Positions 27,324 to 36,506 of a stretch of DNA of 64,000 nucleotides are shown in pieces. The stretch comes from Cellvibrionaceae bacterium. Its GTDB lineage: Bacteria; Pseudomonadota; Gammaproteobacteria; Pseudomonadales; Cellvibrionaceae. The position numbers and the translations under genes are program-made. The stretch covers positions 62,001 to 126,000 of the forward strand of contig JAGKWU010000001.1 in NCBI GenBank assembly GCA_021151695.1, written 5' to 3'. Every line of letters begins with the position of its first letter. Position 1 is the first letter of the stretch. The notes under the pieces are model-generated. The model saw only the letters and a program-made list of their open reading frames with translations. It had not been told where the DNA came from and did no database searches.

Positions 27324-28613
27324 TTATTTTCCTTGCTCGCGAGCAATCGCACGGTAAGCAATATCATTACGATAAAAAACGCCGTTCCAGCTAATTTTTT
27401 TCGCCAGCTCATAAGCACGTTGCTGTGCTTCTGAAACTGTATTGCCCAATGCGGTAGCGCAGAGCACGCGGCCGCCATTGGTTACTGTATTGCCATCTTT
27501 GCTTGCCGTACCCGCATGAAAAACTTTTTCGCCGGCAGTTTCGGTAGTCGGCAAGCCAGAAATTACGTCGCCTTTGTTGTAGGTGTCCGGGTAACCACCT
27601 GCAGCCAACACAACGCCTATGGAGGCACGCGAATCCCAGTCCGCGGTAGTTTTATCAAGATCACCTTTCAGCGCTGCGAGGCAAAGTTCAACCAGATCTG
27701 ACTGCAAGCGCAACATGATTGGCTGGGTTTCCGGGTCACCAAAGCGGCAGTTGTATTCGATAACTTTAGGTGTGCCAGCAGCATCAATCATCAGGCCTGC
27801 ATACAAAAAGCCTGTGTAAACATTGCCTTCGGCAGCCATGCCATTTACGGTTGGGTAAATGATTTCTTTCATCACACGATCATGCACGGCTTGCGTTACT
27901 ACTGGGGCAGGAGAGTAGGCACCCATTCCACCAGTGTTTGGGCCGGTATCGCCATCGCCAACACGTTTGTGGTCCTGGCTGGTGGCCATTGGCAGAACAT
28001 TTTTTCCATCGACCATCACGATAAAGCTGGCTTCTTCACCGGCAAGAAATTCTTCAATCACTACGCGACAACCTGCATCGCCAAATGCGTTGCCTGACAA
28101 CATATCGCGCACAGCGTCTTCGGCTTGTTGCAATGTTTCTGCAACGATCACACCTTTGCCCGCAGCGAGACCATCAGCCTTGATCACAATAGGCGCGCCT
28201 TTTTCTTGCAGGTAGGCGAGGGCGGGCTCCACTTCGGTGAAGTTTTGGTAATCGGCGGTCGGGATTTTGTGGCGAGCAAGGAAATCTTTGGTGAAGGCTT
28301 TGGAGCCTTCGAGTTGCGCCGCGCCTTTGGTTGGACCAAAGCAAGGCAGGTTTTGTGTGCGGAAATAATCCACCACGCCAGCAACTAATGGTACTTCCGG
28401 GCCAACAATTGTCAGGCCAACATTGTTGTTTTTGGCAAAGTCGGCGAGCTTTGGGAAATCCAGAATATCTATAGCAACATTTTCGATATTGCTTTCCAGA
28501 TCGGTGCCAGCGTTACCTGGTGCAACAAATACCTTTTCTACTTGTGCGCTTTGTGCTGCTTTCCAGGCGAGAGCATGTTCGCGGCCGCCGCTACCGATAA
28601 TAAGGATGTTCAT
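27324..28613 (-). CDS. purD: Phosphoribosylamine-glycine ligase (GAR synthetase)
   Basis: The 429-residue cytoplasmic enzyme joins phosphoribosylamine and glycine with ATP in purine synthesis. The start MNILIIGSGGREHALAWK is diagnostic. The ATP-grasp fold includes VIKADGLAAGKGVIVAET, VIEEFLAGEEASF and the metal site YNCRFGDPETQ. Length equals E. coli PurD (429). It lies downstream of purH on the same strand, separated by 116 bases containing paired hairpins, so both are probably on one transcript. Confidence 0.97.
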   Translation of the reverse strand: MNILIIGSGGREHALAWKAAQSAQVEKVFVAPGNAGTDLESNIENVAIDILDFPKLADFAKNNNVGLTIVGPEVPLVAGVVDYFRTQNLPCFGPTKGAAQLEGSKAFTKDFLARHKIPTADYQNFTEVEPALAYLQEKGAPIVIKADGLAAGKGVIVAETLQQAEDAVRDMLSGNAFGDAGCRVVIEEFLAGEEASFIVMVDGKNVLPMATSQDHKRVGDGDTGPNTGGMGAYSPAPVVTQAVHDRVMKEIIYPTVNGMAAEGNVYTGFLYAGLMIDAAGTPKVIEYNCRFGDPETQPIMLRLQSDLVELCLAALKGDLDKTTADWDSRASIGVVLAAGGYPDTYNKGDVISGLPTTETAGEKVFHAGTASKDGNTVTNGGRVLCATALGNTVSEAQQRAYELAKKISWNGVFYRNDIAYRAIAREQGK

Positions 28614-28655
28614 AACTATTTAACCTCTCGTATTTTCTCGTTCTCAAGCTTCTCG

Positions 28656-28710
28656 TTCCCAAGCTGGAGCTTGGGAATGCTTAAGGCTCCCAAGCCGGAG
28701 CTTGGGAGCC
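28656..28710. repeat. Pair of REP-like inverted repeats between purH and purD
   Basis: Two imperfect copies of one hairpin stand side by side: TTCCCAAGC-TGGA-GCTTGGGAA (28656-28677) and GGCTCCCAAGC-CGGA-GCTTGGGAGCC (28685-28710). The core CCCAAGC-N4-GCTTGGG is identical in both. A degenerate half copy (CGTTCTCAAGCT) precedes them. Similar palindromes are dispersed in many bacterial genomes. Within a purH-purD message they could stabilise or attenuate the RNA. Confidence 0.75.
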
Positions 28711-28729
28711 AGAATTGAGGTGTGAGAAA

Positions 28730-30310
28730 TTAATGACGGAAATGACGCATGCCAGTAAACACCATCGCCATGCCATGTTCATCAGCAGCTGCGATAACTT
28801 CTTCGTCGCGCATTGAACCGCCTGGTTGAATCACCGCAGCGATGCCAACTTTCGCCGCGTTATCAATACCGTCGCGGAAGGGGAAGAATGCATCGGAAGC
28901 CATTACCGAACCAGCAACTTGCAAGCCTGCATGTTCAGCTTTGATGGCGGCGATACGCGCAGAGTTAACGCGGCTCATTTGGCCGGCACCAACACCGATG
29001 GTGTGCAAATGTTTGGCGTAAACAATCGCGTTGGATTTAACAAATTTGGCAACTTTCCAGGCGAACAGCAGATCGCGCAATTCAGCTTCGGTGGGGACGC
29101 GCTTGGTCACTACTTTCAAATCAGCAGCGGTGATCATACCGTTATCGCGATCTTGTACTAACAGGCCGCCATTTACACGCTTGTAATCAACACCGGCAAT
29201 GCGCTCGGAATTCCACTCGCCACAGGCAAGCAGACGCACATTTTGTTTCGCTTTAACAACTTCGATGGCTTCTGCAGAAACGCTCGGTGCAATAATCACT
29301 TCAACAAATTGACGCTCAACGATCGCTTTTGCAGTTTCACCATCCAGCTCGCGGTTGAAGGCGATAATGCCACCGAACGCAGATTCTGAATCAGTAGAGT
29401 AAGCCAGGTCGTAAGCGTGCTTGATGCTTTCCGCTACTGCAACACCGCAAGGGTTTGCGTGTTTGACGATTACGCAAGCTGGCTCGCTGAAGGATTTAAC
29501 GGTTTCCAGTGCGGCATCAGTATCAGCAACGTTGTTGTAAGACAGTTCTTTACCTTGCAATTGTTTGGCGGTGGCAATACTTGCTTCTTGCGGATTTTTT
29601 TCAACGTAGAAAGCTGCTTTTTGGTGTGGATTTTCGCCGTAGCGCATTTCCTGGGCTTTGATAAATTGGCTGTTGAAGGTGCGCGGGAAGTTTTCGCTGC
29701 CGCCATCAACCAGACGGCCAAAATAATTGGCAATAGCACCATCATAAGCTGCTGTGTGCTCGTAGGCTTTAATAGCCAAATCAAAACGGGTTTTCAATGA
29801 GGTTGCGCCATTGTTGGCTTTCAGCTCAGCGAGTATGTTGGCGTAGTCAGACGCGTTTACCACAATGTTTACGTGGGCGTGGTTTTTGGCTGCAGCGCGA
29901 ACCATGGTGGGGCCGCCGATATCGATATTTTCTACAGCGTCTTCCAATGAGCAATTTTTATTGGCAACGGTTTTTTCGAAGGGGTAAAGGTTTACTACTA
30001 CCATATCGATTGGCTTGATGCTGTGCTCGCTCATAACACCTTCATCGATACCGCGACGACCGAGGATGCCACCGTGAACTTTCGGGTGAAGCGTTTTTAC
30101 ACGGCCATCCATCATTTCCGGGAAGCCGGTATAGTCAGATACTTCTACAGCGGGAATTTTGTTGTCGGTAAGCAGTTTGAAAGTTCCGCCAGTAGACAGG
30201 ATTTCTACGCCTTGCGCGTGCAATGCCTGGGCGAATTCAACAATACCGGTTTTATCTGAAACGCTAATCAGTGCGCGCTTTACCGCTACCAAATCAGTTG
30301 CGTTGCTCAT
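28730..30310 (-). CDS. purH: Bifunctional AICAR formyltransferase / IMP cyclohydrolase
   Basis: The 526-residue cytoplasmic enzyme performs the last two steps to IMP. The N-terminal cyclohydrolase domain (about 1-200) begins ALISVSDKTGIVEFAQAL and contains STGGTFKLL and DGRVKTLHPKVHGGIL. The C-terminal formyltransferase domain has RYGENPHQKAAFY, VIVKHANPCGVA and SDAFFPFRDGIDNAA. GGAGA precedes the ATG. Length matches E. coli PurH (529). It follows fis on the same strand after a terminator, the order also found in pseudomonads. Confidence 0.97.
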   Translation of the reverse strand: MSNATDLVAVKRALISVSDKTGIVEFAQALHAQGVEILSTGGTFKLLTDNKIPAVEVSDYTGFPEMMDGRVKTLHPKVHGGILGRRGIDEGVMSEHSIKPIDMVVVNLYPFEKTVANKNCSLEDAVENIDIGGPTMVRAAAKNHAHVNIVVNASDYANILAELKANNGATSLKTRFDLAIKAYEHTAAYDGAIANYFGRLVDGGSENFPRTFNSQFIKAQEMRYGENPHQKAAFYVEKNPQEASIATAKQLQGKELSYNNVADTDAALETVKSFSEPACVIVKHANPCGVAVAESIKHAYDLAYSTDSESAFGGIIAFNRELDGETAKAIVERQFVEVIIAPSVSAEAIEVVKAKQNVRLLACGEWNSERIAGVDYKRVNGGLLVQDRDNGMITAADLKVVTKRVPTEAELRDLLFAWKVAKFVKSNAIVYAKHLHTIGVGAGQMSRVNSARIAAIKAEHAGLQVAGSVMASDAFFPFRDGIDNAAKVGIAAVIQPGGSMRDEEVIAAADEHGMAMVFTGMRHFRH

Positions 30311-30420
30311 AGAAGGTCTCCAAAAAATAAAAACAAAAAATAACTATTCAATGCTCTGGTTTGAATCTGCAGCAGCGTTCAGTAGTTACGTTTGGTTCAA
30401 AAAATCTAGCGGGGAAAATA

Positions 30421-30451
30421 AAAAGGGGTGGAACAAGTTGCCACCCCTTTT
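30421..30451 (-). terminator. Terminator of the dusB-fis operon
   Basis: AAAAGGGGTGG and CCACCCCTTTT form an 11-base stem. On the minus strand it is followed by a T-rich stretch, 30 bases beyond the fis stop. Confidence 0.85.
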
Positions 30452-30482
30452 GCTGCGTGGCGAATTGCGTCGCCCGCGTGGA

Positions 30483-30788
30483 TTAAAGCAAACCGTATTG
30501 CTTCAGTTTTTTGCGCAGTGTACCGCGGTTCAGGCCGAGTACTTGTGCAGCGCGAGTTTGGTTGTGACGCGTGTACTTCAACACGATTTCAAGCATGGGG
30601 GCTTCAACTTCTGCCATTACCATTTCATACACGTCGCTTACCGATTGGCCGTCCAGGTGCTTGAAGTAGTTGTCCATAGCTTGTTCAACGCAGGCTCTTA
30701 AAGATTGCTGTTGGGCAGCCTGGTTAAAATTCTGGGCATTGTTGGCGTTTGCCGTGTTTGGTTGGGTGATGAAAGTTGCAGTATTCAT
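30483..30788 (-). CDS. fis: DNA-binding nucleoid protein Fis
   Basis: The 101-residue protein bends DNA and controls rRNA and growth-phase genes. The conserved C-terminal helix-turn-helix reads NQTRAAQVLGLNRGTLRKKL, preceded by the dimer helices with LDGQSVSDVYEMVMAEVE. The glutamine- and asparagine-rich N-terminus (about 28 residues) is variable in the family. Its ATG overlaps the dusB stop by four bases (ATGA), the classic coupled dusB-fis arrangement. Confidence 0.95.
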   Translation of the reverse strand: MNTATFITQPNTANANNAQNFNQAAQQQSLRACVEQAMDNYFKHLDGQSVSDVYEMVMAEVEAPMLEIVLKYTRHNQTRAAQVLGLNRGTLRKKLKQYGLL

Positions 30789-31774
30789 GCGGCTTTTTCC
30801 TCTTTCTTAATAAGCTGCTCAAAAAAACGATGCACGCTATCTTCTTGCGCTTGAGCCGTTTCCAGTTTGTTGAATTCGCGGCGAAATTCTTCGCTGCCGG
30901 GAACTGTTTGCAAATACCAACTCGTGTGTTTACGAGCGATTCGCGGTCCCATGAACTCTCCGTAGAAACAGTACAGTTCGCGCAGATGGCTGCTTAAAAT
31001 TTCTCTCACTTCAGGCAGAGAAGGTTCGGGTAATTCTTGTCCTGTACGCAGGTAGTGCTCGATTTCGCGAAATATCCAGGGGCGTCCCTGGGCGGCACGA
31101 CCGATCATCACTGCTGCCGCACCTGTGTGATCGAGTACTGCCTTCGCTTTTGCTGCCGAGTCTATATCGCCGTTGCAAAACACCGGGATACTTACTTCCT
31201 TTACCACGGCAGCAATAGTGTCGTATTCAGCGGCACCGGTGAACCCGCATGCACGAGTACGACCATGGAGTGCCAGTGCTTTTATACCCGCATCCTGAGC
31301 GATTCGCGCAACTCGCAGGGCGTTGCGCTCTTCTGCGCTCCAGCCGGTGCGGAACTTGAGCGTTACCGGCACATCAACTGCAGCTACCACAGCATGCAAA
31401 ATATCACTCACCAGCTGTTCGTCTTTTAACAAGGCGGAGCCAGCGGCTTTCTTGCAGACTTTTTTAGCGGGGCAGCCCATATTGATATCAATAATCTGGG
31501 CGCCGTTGGCAACGTTTAAACGCGCTGCTTCCGCCATCATCTGCGGATCGCCACCGGCGATTTGAACGGAAATAGGTTCCGATTCGCCTGTGTGATCCAA
31601 TCGCAAACTGCTCTTGCGTGTGCCCCATAGTTCGGGATTGGATGTCACCATCTCAGACACTACCAAGCCCGCACCCAAGCGCCGGCAAAGCTGGCGAAAA
31701 GGGCGATCGGTCACGCCAGCCATGGGGGCTAGAATGACTTTGCTTTCAATGTGATAGGGTCCGATACGGAACAT
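30785..31774 (-). CDS. dusB: tRNA-dihydrouridine synthase B
   Basis: The 329-residue flavoprotein reduces uridines in the tRNA D-loop. It starts with the FMN-barrel motif VILAPMAGVTDRPFRQ, has the catalytic cysteine in MGCPAKKVCKKAAGSALL (the second Cys), and later ALHGRTR and VFCNGDI. Length is close to E. coli DusB (321). It is the first gene of the dusB-fis operon and overlaps fis by four bases. Confidence 0.95.
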   Translation of the reverse strand: MFRIGPYHIESKVILAPMAGVTDRPFRQLCRRLGAGLVVSEMVTSNPELWGTRKSSLRLDHTGESEPISVQIAGGDPQMMAEAARLNVANGAQIIDINMGCPAKKVCKKAAGSALLKDEQLVSDILHAVVAAVDVPVTLKFRTGWSAEERNALRVARIAQDAGIKALALHGRTRACGFTGAAEYDTIAAVVKEVSIPVFCNGDIDSAAKAKAVLDHTGAAAVMIGRAAQGRPWIFREIEHYLRTGQELPEPSLPEVREILSSHLRELYCFYGEFMGPRIARKHTSWYLQTVPGSEEFRREFNKLETAQAQEDSVHRFFEQLIKKEEKAA

Positions 31775-31873
31775 CAGGTGCTCCCGATGCAGGCTGTCGC
31801 AGGGGTAAAAAGCAGTTTGTGCTCCTGCGTAAAAGGGGCGCCATCATAACTGTTCAGGGGCAGATTGGAAACG

Positions 31874-31900
31874 AAAAAACGCCAAATACTGGCGTTTTTT
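31874..31900. terminator. Terminator hairpin between the DUF3426 gene and dusB
   Basis: AAAAAACGCC and GGCGTTTTTT form a ten-base stem with a seven-base loop, usable on either strand. It probably ends the DUF3426 transcript before the dusB promoter. Confidence 0.75.
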
Positions 31901-31927
31901 TGAGCTAAATTTTCGGTTTAAGGGGTT

Positions 31928-31948
31928 GCATTTTGGTGCACAAAATGC
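31928..31948. repeat. Inverted repeat upstream of dusB
   Basis: GCATTTTG-GTGCA-CAAAATGC is a perfect eight-base inverted repeat with a five-base spacer. It lies downstream of the DUF3426 gene and could be an operator or a second terminator stem without a T run. Confidence 0.35.
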
Positions 31949-32049
31949 GTTATGCTTTTTGGCGCCAATTCAACGGCTTAGTCTGGATTTCGTGCTCATT
32001 GGGTGGGCTTGGGCAATGGCTTTTGACTGGCCTCTTATGCTGCTCAACT

Positions 32050-33519
32050 CTAAGGGATGCTCAGGTGATAGTTAGGTGCATCCGGTCCCGGGTCAGCTAA
32101 CTCCAGTGTAATGTGGACTGGTTGTTTGTGGGGGATTCGCTGCATGCCCGCGAGTTCGCCGGCCAAATATTCCTTTGGTGTAAAACGACGAGAGGCAACC
32201 GGTGTTTCATCAATCGTGCTGAATGCAAGTACCAGATCGGGAAACGGTTGCTCAAATGCGGCATTGTTAATCAATATGGCGTCGACAATCAGTGCGTTCT
32301 CTGCTGTGGGATGGCTGCGCACGATCAAATTATTGATGCCAATCTTGCTAACATCAATTTGCTCCTGAACTTTGCAATTGAATGCCGCACAAGCGAGTGC
32401 GTAACCGGTGCGGAATGGTTCTATACGGCTGAAATAATCAAATTTGAAATAGGCTACCTGGGCTATCAGGAGCAGGGCCATCAGCAGGGCGAGACTTGGC
32501 CAAAGTTTTCTTTGATACCAGGTGCGCATGCGGCGCGAAGTGAACTCCACTGGCGCCGGAATAATATTCATAAGGAGCGCCGCGCGCGATGTGTCAAAGG
32601 CGCGAATTTTGGTTGATTTTACTGGCTTTTTGCTACTTTGCTGTTGCGGTTCTGGCTCCTGATGTGACTCTGTCTCTTCTTCAAAAAGCGCAGTTGCGAA
32701 AGCATTTGATTCTTCGGTTGCTTTTGGAGTCTGTTCGCTAAAGCCGGTCGCTTGCAAAAACTCCTCGCTAAATGCTTGCTCCTGCTCATTGGGATCGCTA
32801 ACCAGGCTGAATAACGGCATTTCGTAGTGACTGATTTCTTCCTGGCGATCCGTGGGTGCATCTACGGATGTTGTCGCGGGAGGCAAAGTTTCCGCGGGAG
32901 AATCTTTTCTCTTGATACTTTCAGTTGCGTCTTCGTCGTCTTCCAACAGGCTTTCTGCCCAGGATTCGTCGGTCTGCTCCACCTCCTCTTCGGGCTCGTA
33001 GCGAATTTCGCGCTCAAACAATGAAACCGCTTGTTTGGGGTGCATGTTTGTGTCGACGAAGCCGTCAAATTCATATTGGTTTTCTTTGTGCTCCACTTGA
33101 TCCATGTCATCGCTGATAAGCACGTCATCTTCATCTTCCAATGCTTTTTGTTTATTGATGACAGGCTTTGCTGGGTCGCCAGCCGGAGTAAGGTTTTTGG
33201 CTTCGGGCGCTTTTGTGAGGCTTGTGGTTGGTGCGGCCGCTGCTGTGACATTTGTGGCGGGGATTGATTTTGGCTTCGCCGTTTCCGTCACTTGTGGTTG
33301 CACTGCCTGCGTAACTGGTTCTGCCGGGGTATCAGTGGGAGTTGAGTCAATTGCTTCAGGTTTTGGGCTGGGGTTTTCTTGCTTAACCAAATGATCCTGA
33401 GCCTTGAAGATATTCAGGCAGGAGCCACAGCGAACCGCGCCCTTGGCTGATTCCAGCTGGGTACTGGTGATGCGAAAGGCGGTGCCGCACTTGGGGCAAC
33501 GAGTGACCATTGGGTTCAT
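32050..33519 (-). CDS. Zinc-ribbon membrane protein of the MJ0042/DUF3426 type
   Basis: The 489-residue protein begins with a zinc ribbon, RCPKCGTAFRIT...VRCGSCLNIF, of the MJ0042 type. A long acidic, low-complexity cytoplasmic region follows (about residues 45-330). A single membrane helix lies near 345-362 (LALLMALLLIAQVAYF). The C-terminal 125 residues match DUF3426 (SHPTAENALIVDAILINNAA, LVLAFSTID). Function is unknown; the gene regularly sits between prmA and dusB in pseudomonads. A second Met at residue 4 is an alternative start. The acidic middle is poorly conserved in such proteins. Confidence 0.85.
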   Translation of the reverse strand: MNPMVTRCPKCGTAFRITSTQLESAKGAVRCGSCLNIFKAQDHLVKQENPSPKPEAIDSTPTDTPAEPVTQAVQPQVTETAKPKSIPATNVTAAAAPTTSLTKAPEAKNLTPAGDPAKPVINKQKALEDEDDVLISDDMDQVEHKENQYEFDGFVDTNMHPKQAVSLFEREIRYEPEEEVEQTDESWAESLLEDDEDATESIKRKDSPAETLPPATTSVDAPTDRQEEISHYEMPLFSLVSDPNEQEQAFSEEFLQATGFSEQTPKATEESNAFATALFEEETESHQEPEPQQQSSKKPVKSTKIRAFDTSRAALLMNIIPAPVEFTSRRMRTWYQRKLWPSLALLMALLLIAQVAYFKFDYFSRIEPFRTGYALACAAFNCKVQEQIDVSKIGINNLIVRSHPTAENALIVDAILINNAAFEQPFPDLVLAFSTIDETPVASRRFTPKEYLAGELAGMQRIPHKQPVHITLELADPGPDAPNYHLSIP

Positions 33520-33653
33520 AGCGAGATTTATCCGTGTTAGCTCCCGCTGAGTGTAGCTTGTCGCTTTGGCGCGGTAAATTGTTCTGGTGGCGTACTGTTA
33601 AATTGCGCGCATTTGTTGAGCAAGGAGGCTTAAATTCAGTTGAATTCAAAGTC

Positions 33654-34538
33654 TTATGAGCGAACTTTCGTGCCGGTTATACGTACCCATTCCTCCTGGG
33701 TGGCGATGGGATCGAAATCAAACCAGGGGGCGTAGGCCGCTTTTACCGCTTCAGCTTGCACTGACAGAATTCCGGACAGGCAAATTTTTCCGCCGGGTTT
33801 GGTGAGTGCGTTCAGCGATGGGGCCAATTCTGCCAAGGGGCCGGCGAGAATATTGGCAAGCATGATGTCGGCCTGGATTTGCGGGCAGTGCTGCGGCAGA
33901 AAAACCGGCATCGCATCATCAGCTAAGTTGTTGCGCTTGGCGTTTTCGGTGGTGGCAAGGAGTGCTTGTGGATCTATATCCACGCCAATCACTTTGCGTG
34001 CGCCCATGAGTAACGTGGCTATGCCGAGGATACCCGAGCCGCAACCGTAATCGACGATATCCAGTCCATTAAAATCTTGTTGGTCGATCCACTGCATACA
34101 CATAAACGTGGTGGGATGTGTGCCTGTACCAAAAGCGAGGCCGGGGTCGAGCATCAAATTAATTTTGTCTGGCTCCGGTGGTTGTTGCCAGCTGGGGCAA
34201 ATCCATAAGCGCTCGCCGCAGCGAATCGCATGGTAGTTATTCATCCACTCGCGTTCCCAATCTTTATCTTCAAGCTGCTCCCATTTGTAGTGCGGTGTTT
34301 GGCCGCGCAGTTTGTTGGCGATTTTGATGATGATCTCTGCAGTATCTATTTCTGCATCATAAAGGCCGGTGATGCGCACTTGGTCCCAGAGCGGTGTTTC
34401 ACCCAGGGCTGGTTCAAAAATCGGTTGGTCAGCATTGTCCTCCAGGGTTACGGAAGCGGCGCCGGTTTTTAACAGGGCGCTTTCCAGTTTTTTAACCTCG
34501 GTGCGCGGCGCTACGATTTTGAGTTGGAGCCAGGGCAT
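33654..34538 (-). CDS. prmA: Ribosomal protein L11 methyltransferase
   Basis: The 294-residue enzyme trimethylates ribosomal protein L11. An N-terminal substrate-recognition domain starts MPWLQLKI. The SAM-binding fold contains LDPGLAFGTGTHPTT, DYGCGSGILGIATLLMGA and GVDIDPQAL, followed by the catalytic ANILAGPL. Length equals E. coli PrmA (293). It follows accC after a terminator, the usual order. Confidence 0.96.
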   Translation of the reverse strand: MPWLQLKIVAPRTEVKKLESALLKTGAASVTLEDNADQPIFEPALGETPLWDQVRITGLYDAEIDTAEIIIKIANKLRGQTPHYKWEQLEDKDWEREWMNNYHAIRCGERLWICPSWQQPPEPDKINLMLDPGLAFGTGTHPTTFMCMQWIDQQDFNGLDIVDYGCGSGILGIATLLMGARKVIGVDIDPQALLATTENAKRNNLADDAMPVFLPQHCPQIQADIMLANILAGPLAELAPSLNALTKPGGKICLSGILSVQAEAVKAAYAPWFDFDPIATQEEWVRITGTKVRS

Positions 34539-34575
34539 AGTCTTTCTCGTATTTGATTTCGGGTTTTCTAAATAA

Positions 34576-34607
34576 AAATACCTCAGTGCGAAAACACTGA
34601 GGTATTT
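34576..34607 (-). terminator. Terminator after accC
   Basis: AAATACCTCAGTG and CACTGAGGTATTT form a 13-base stem with a six-base loop. On the minus strand a T-rich tail follows, 20 bases past the accC stop. Confidence 0.88.
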
Positions 34608-34629
34608 ACGGTGGAAAAACTGATAGTTA

Positions 34630-35979
34630 TCAGTGATTCATGCCGAGTTTCTTTTCCAGGTAGTGGATGTTAACTCCACCCTTGCGGAACTCGGTATCGC
34701 GAACCAACATTTGCTGCAGCGGAATATTGGTCTTGATGCCGTCTACAATGGTTTCATCCAATGCTTGGCGCATACGATCCAGCGCAATTTCACGTGTGTC
34801 ACCAAAGCTGATGATTTTGGCAATCATTGAATCGTAGTTGGGCGGTACTGTGTAGCCATTGTAGAGATGCGAATCAACGCGCACGCCCAAACCACCGGGG
34901 GCGTGGAAACCTTTTACCAGGCCAGGACAGGGCATAAAGGTATTTGGATCTTCGGCGTTGATACGGCACTCGAATGAGTGGCCGCGAATAATCACATCGG
35001 ATTGCTTGATTGACAGCGGCAAGCCGGAGCACACGCGGATTTGCTCTTTAATCAAATCAATACCGGTAACCATTTCAGAAACTGGATGCTCTACCTGAAT
35101 GCGAGTGTTCATCTCGATAAAGTAGAAGCGGCCATCTTCGTACAAAAACTCAAAAGTACCTGCACCTTTGTAGCCAATATCGATACAGGCTTTTACGCAG
35201 GCCGCATAAGTGGCTTCACGTACGTCTTGCGGAATACCGGGTGCTGGAGCTTCTTCCAGTACTTTTTGGTGACGGCGTTGCAGCGAGCAATCGCGGTCGC
35301 CCAAATGGATGGCGTGACCTTGGCCGTCAGAGAGAATTTGCACTTCCACATGGCGTGGGTTCTGCAAAAACTTTTCCATGTACACAGTGTCATCACCGAA
35401 CGCAGCTTTGGCTTCGCTCATGGTGATTTGGATGGAGTTGAGCAGGGCATCTTCGCTGTGCACTACACGCATACCGCGACCACCGCCGCCAGCGGCAGCT
35501 TTGATGATTACGGGGTAGCCAATGCGTTTGCCAATTTCCAGGCATTTTTCAGTGTCTTCAAAAGGCAAGGGGCCATCGGAGCCTGGAACTGTGGGGACGC
35601 CCGCTTTTTTCATTGCCTTAATGGCTTCCACTTTGTCGCCCATCATACGGATTACATCTGGATCCGGGCCGATAAAGGTGAAGCCGCTTTTTTGCACTCG
35701 CTCGGCGAAGTCAGCATTTTCGGCGAGGAAGCCATAGCCGGGGTGTACAGCTTCGGCGTCAGTGATTTCCATTGCAGCGATAATGGAGGGCACGTTCAAA
35801 TAGCTTTTGGGTGATGGGTTTGGGCCTATGCAGACCGCCTCATCAGCCAGGCGCACGTGCTTGAGATCGCGGTCAACTTGCGAGTGTACGGCCACGGTTT
35901 GAATGCCCATTTCTTTGCAGGCGCGCAAAATGCGCAGGGCAATTTCACCGCGGTTGGCGATCAAAATTTTCTTAAACAT
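34630..35979 (-). CDS. accC: Biotin carboxylase subunit of acetyl-CoA carboxylase
   Basis: The 449-residue cytoplasmic enzyme carboxylates the biotin of AccB with ATP and bicarbonate, the first step of fatty-acid synthesis. It begins MFKKILIANRGEIALRILRA, has the ATP-grasp glycine loop AAAGGGGRGMRVV, and the catalytic region HLGDRDCSLQRRHQK and EMNTRIQVEHPV. Length matches E. coli AccC (449). It lies 37 bases after accB in the same operon. Confidence 0.97.
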   Translation of the reverse strand: MFKKILIANRGEIALRILRACKEMGIQTVAVHSQVDRDLKHVRLADEAVCIGPNPSPKSYLNVPSIIAAMEITDAEAVHPGYGFLAENADFAERVQKSGFTFIGPDPDVIRMMGDKVEAIKAMKKAGVPTVPGSDGPLPFEDTEKCLEIGKRIGYPVIIKAAAGGGGRGMRVVHSEDALLNSIQITMSEAKAAFGDDTVYMEKFLQNPRHVEVQILSDGQGHAIHLGDRDCSLQRRHQKVLEEAPAPGIPQDVREATYAACVKACIDIGYKGAGTFEFLYEDGRFYFIEMNTRIQVEHPVSEMVTGIDLIKEQIRVCSGLPLSIKQSDVIIRGHSFECRINAEDPNTFMPCPGLVKGFHAPGGLGVRVDSHLYNGYTVPPNYDSMIAKIISFGDTREIALDRMRQALDETIVDGIKTNIPLQQMLVRDTEFRKGGVNIHYLEKKLGMNH

Positions 35980-36016
35980 AAACCAGTCCTCAGCGGGTTA
36001 GCGGTTGAGCCTGGAA

Positions 36017-36475
36017 TTAGGCGATGGTCACTAATGGCTGGTCGAATTCTACGGGGCTGCCATCTTCTACCAGAATTGCTTCGATAGTGCCGGCTTTGTC
36101 CGCCTGGATTTGGTTCATCATTTTCATGGCTTCGATAATGCAAATAACGTCGCCAACTTTTACTTGCTTGCCTACTTCCACGAATGCAGCAGCGCCTGGG
36201 CTTGGTGAGCGATAAACGGTGCCTACCATGGGTGATTTCACTACATGACCGCTAACTGCAGGTGCAGCTGAGACAGCTGGTGCGGCCGCTACTGCAGGGG
36301 CGGCGGCTGGGGCCGCTGGCGCTACAGCATAATTTGGTGCAGGGGCAGTAACGTATTGAACGGTGCCGCTGTTGCGAGCAATGCGCACAGACTCTTCGCC
36401 TTCTTTGATTTCTAATTCACCGATGTTGGATTCTTCCAGCAGTTCGATGAGTTTTTTAATTTTGCGAATATCCAT
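36017..36475 (-). CDS. accB: Biotin carboxyl carrier protein
   Basis: The 152-residue protein carries biotin for acetyl-CoA carboxylase. The biotinylated lysine is K118 in IIEAMKMMNQI, inside the C-terminal lipoyl-like domain that also contains SPMVGTVYRSPSPGA. An alanine- and proline-rich flexible linker (about residues 45-75) separates it from the N-terminal helices. The frame opens six codons earlier, but GAGGATCCT directly before the ATG at 36475 fixes the start MDIRKIKKLIEL. Between aroQ and accC, as in pseudomonads. Confidence 0.96.
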   Translation of the reverse strand: MDIRKIKKLIELLEESNIGELEIKEGEESVRIARNSGTVQYVTAPAPNYAVAPAAPAAAPAVAAAPAVSAAPAVSGHVVKSPMVGTVYRSPSPGAAAFVEVGKQVKVGDVICIIEAMKMMNQIQADKAGTIEAILVEDGSPVEFDQPLVTIA

Positions 36476-36506
36476 AGGATCCTCATTTAGCAACGGTTGT
36501 TGAGTT

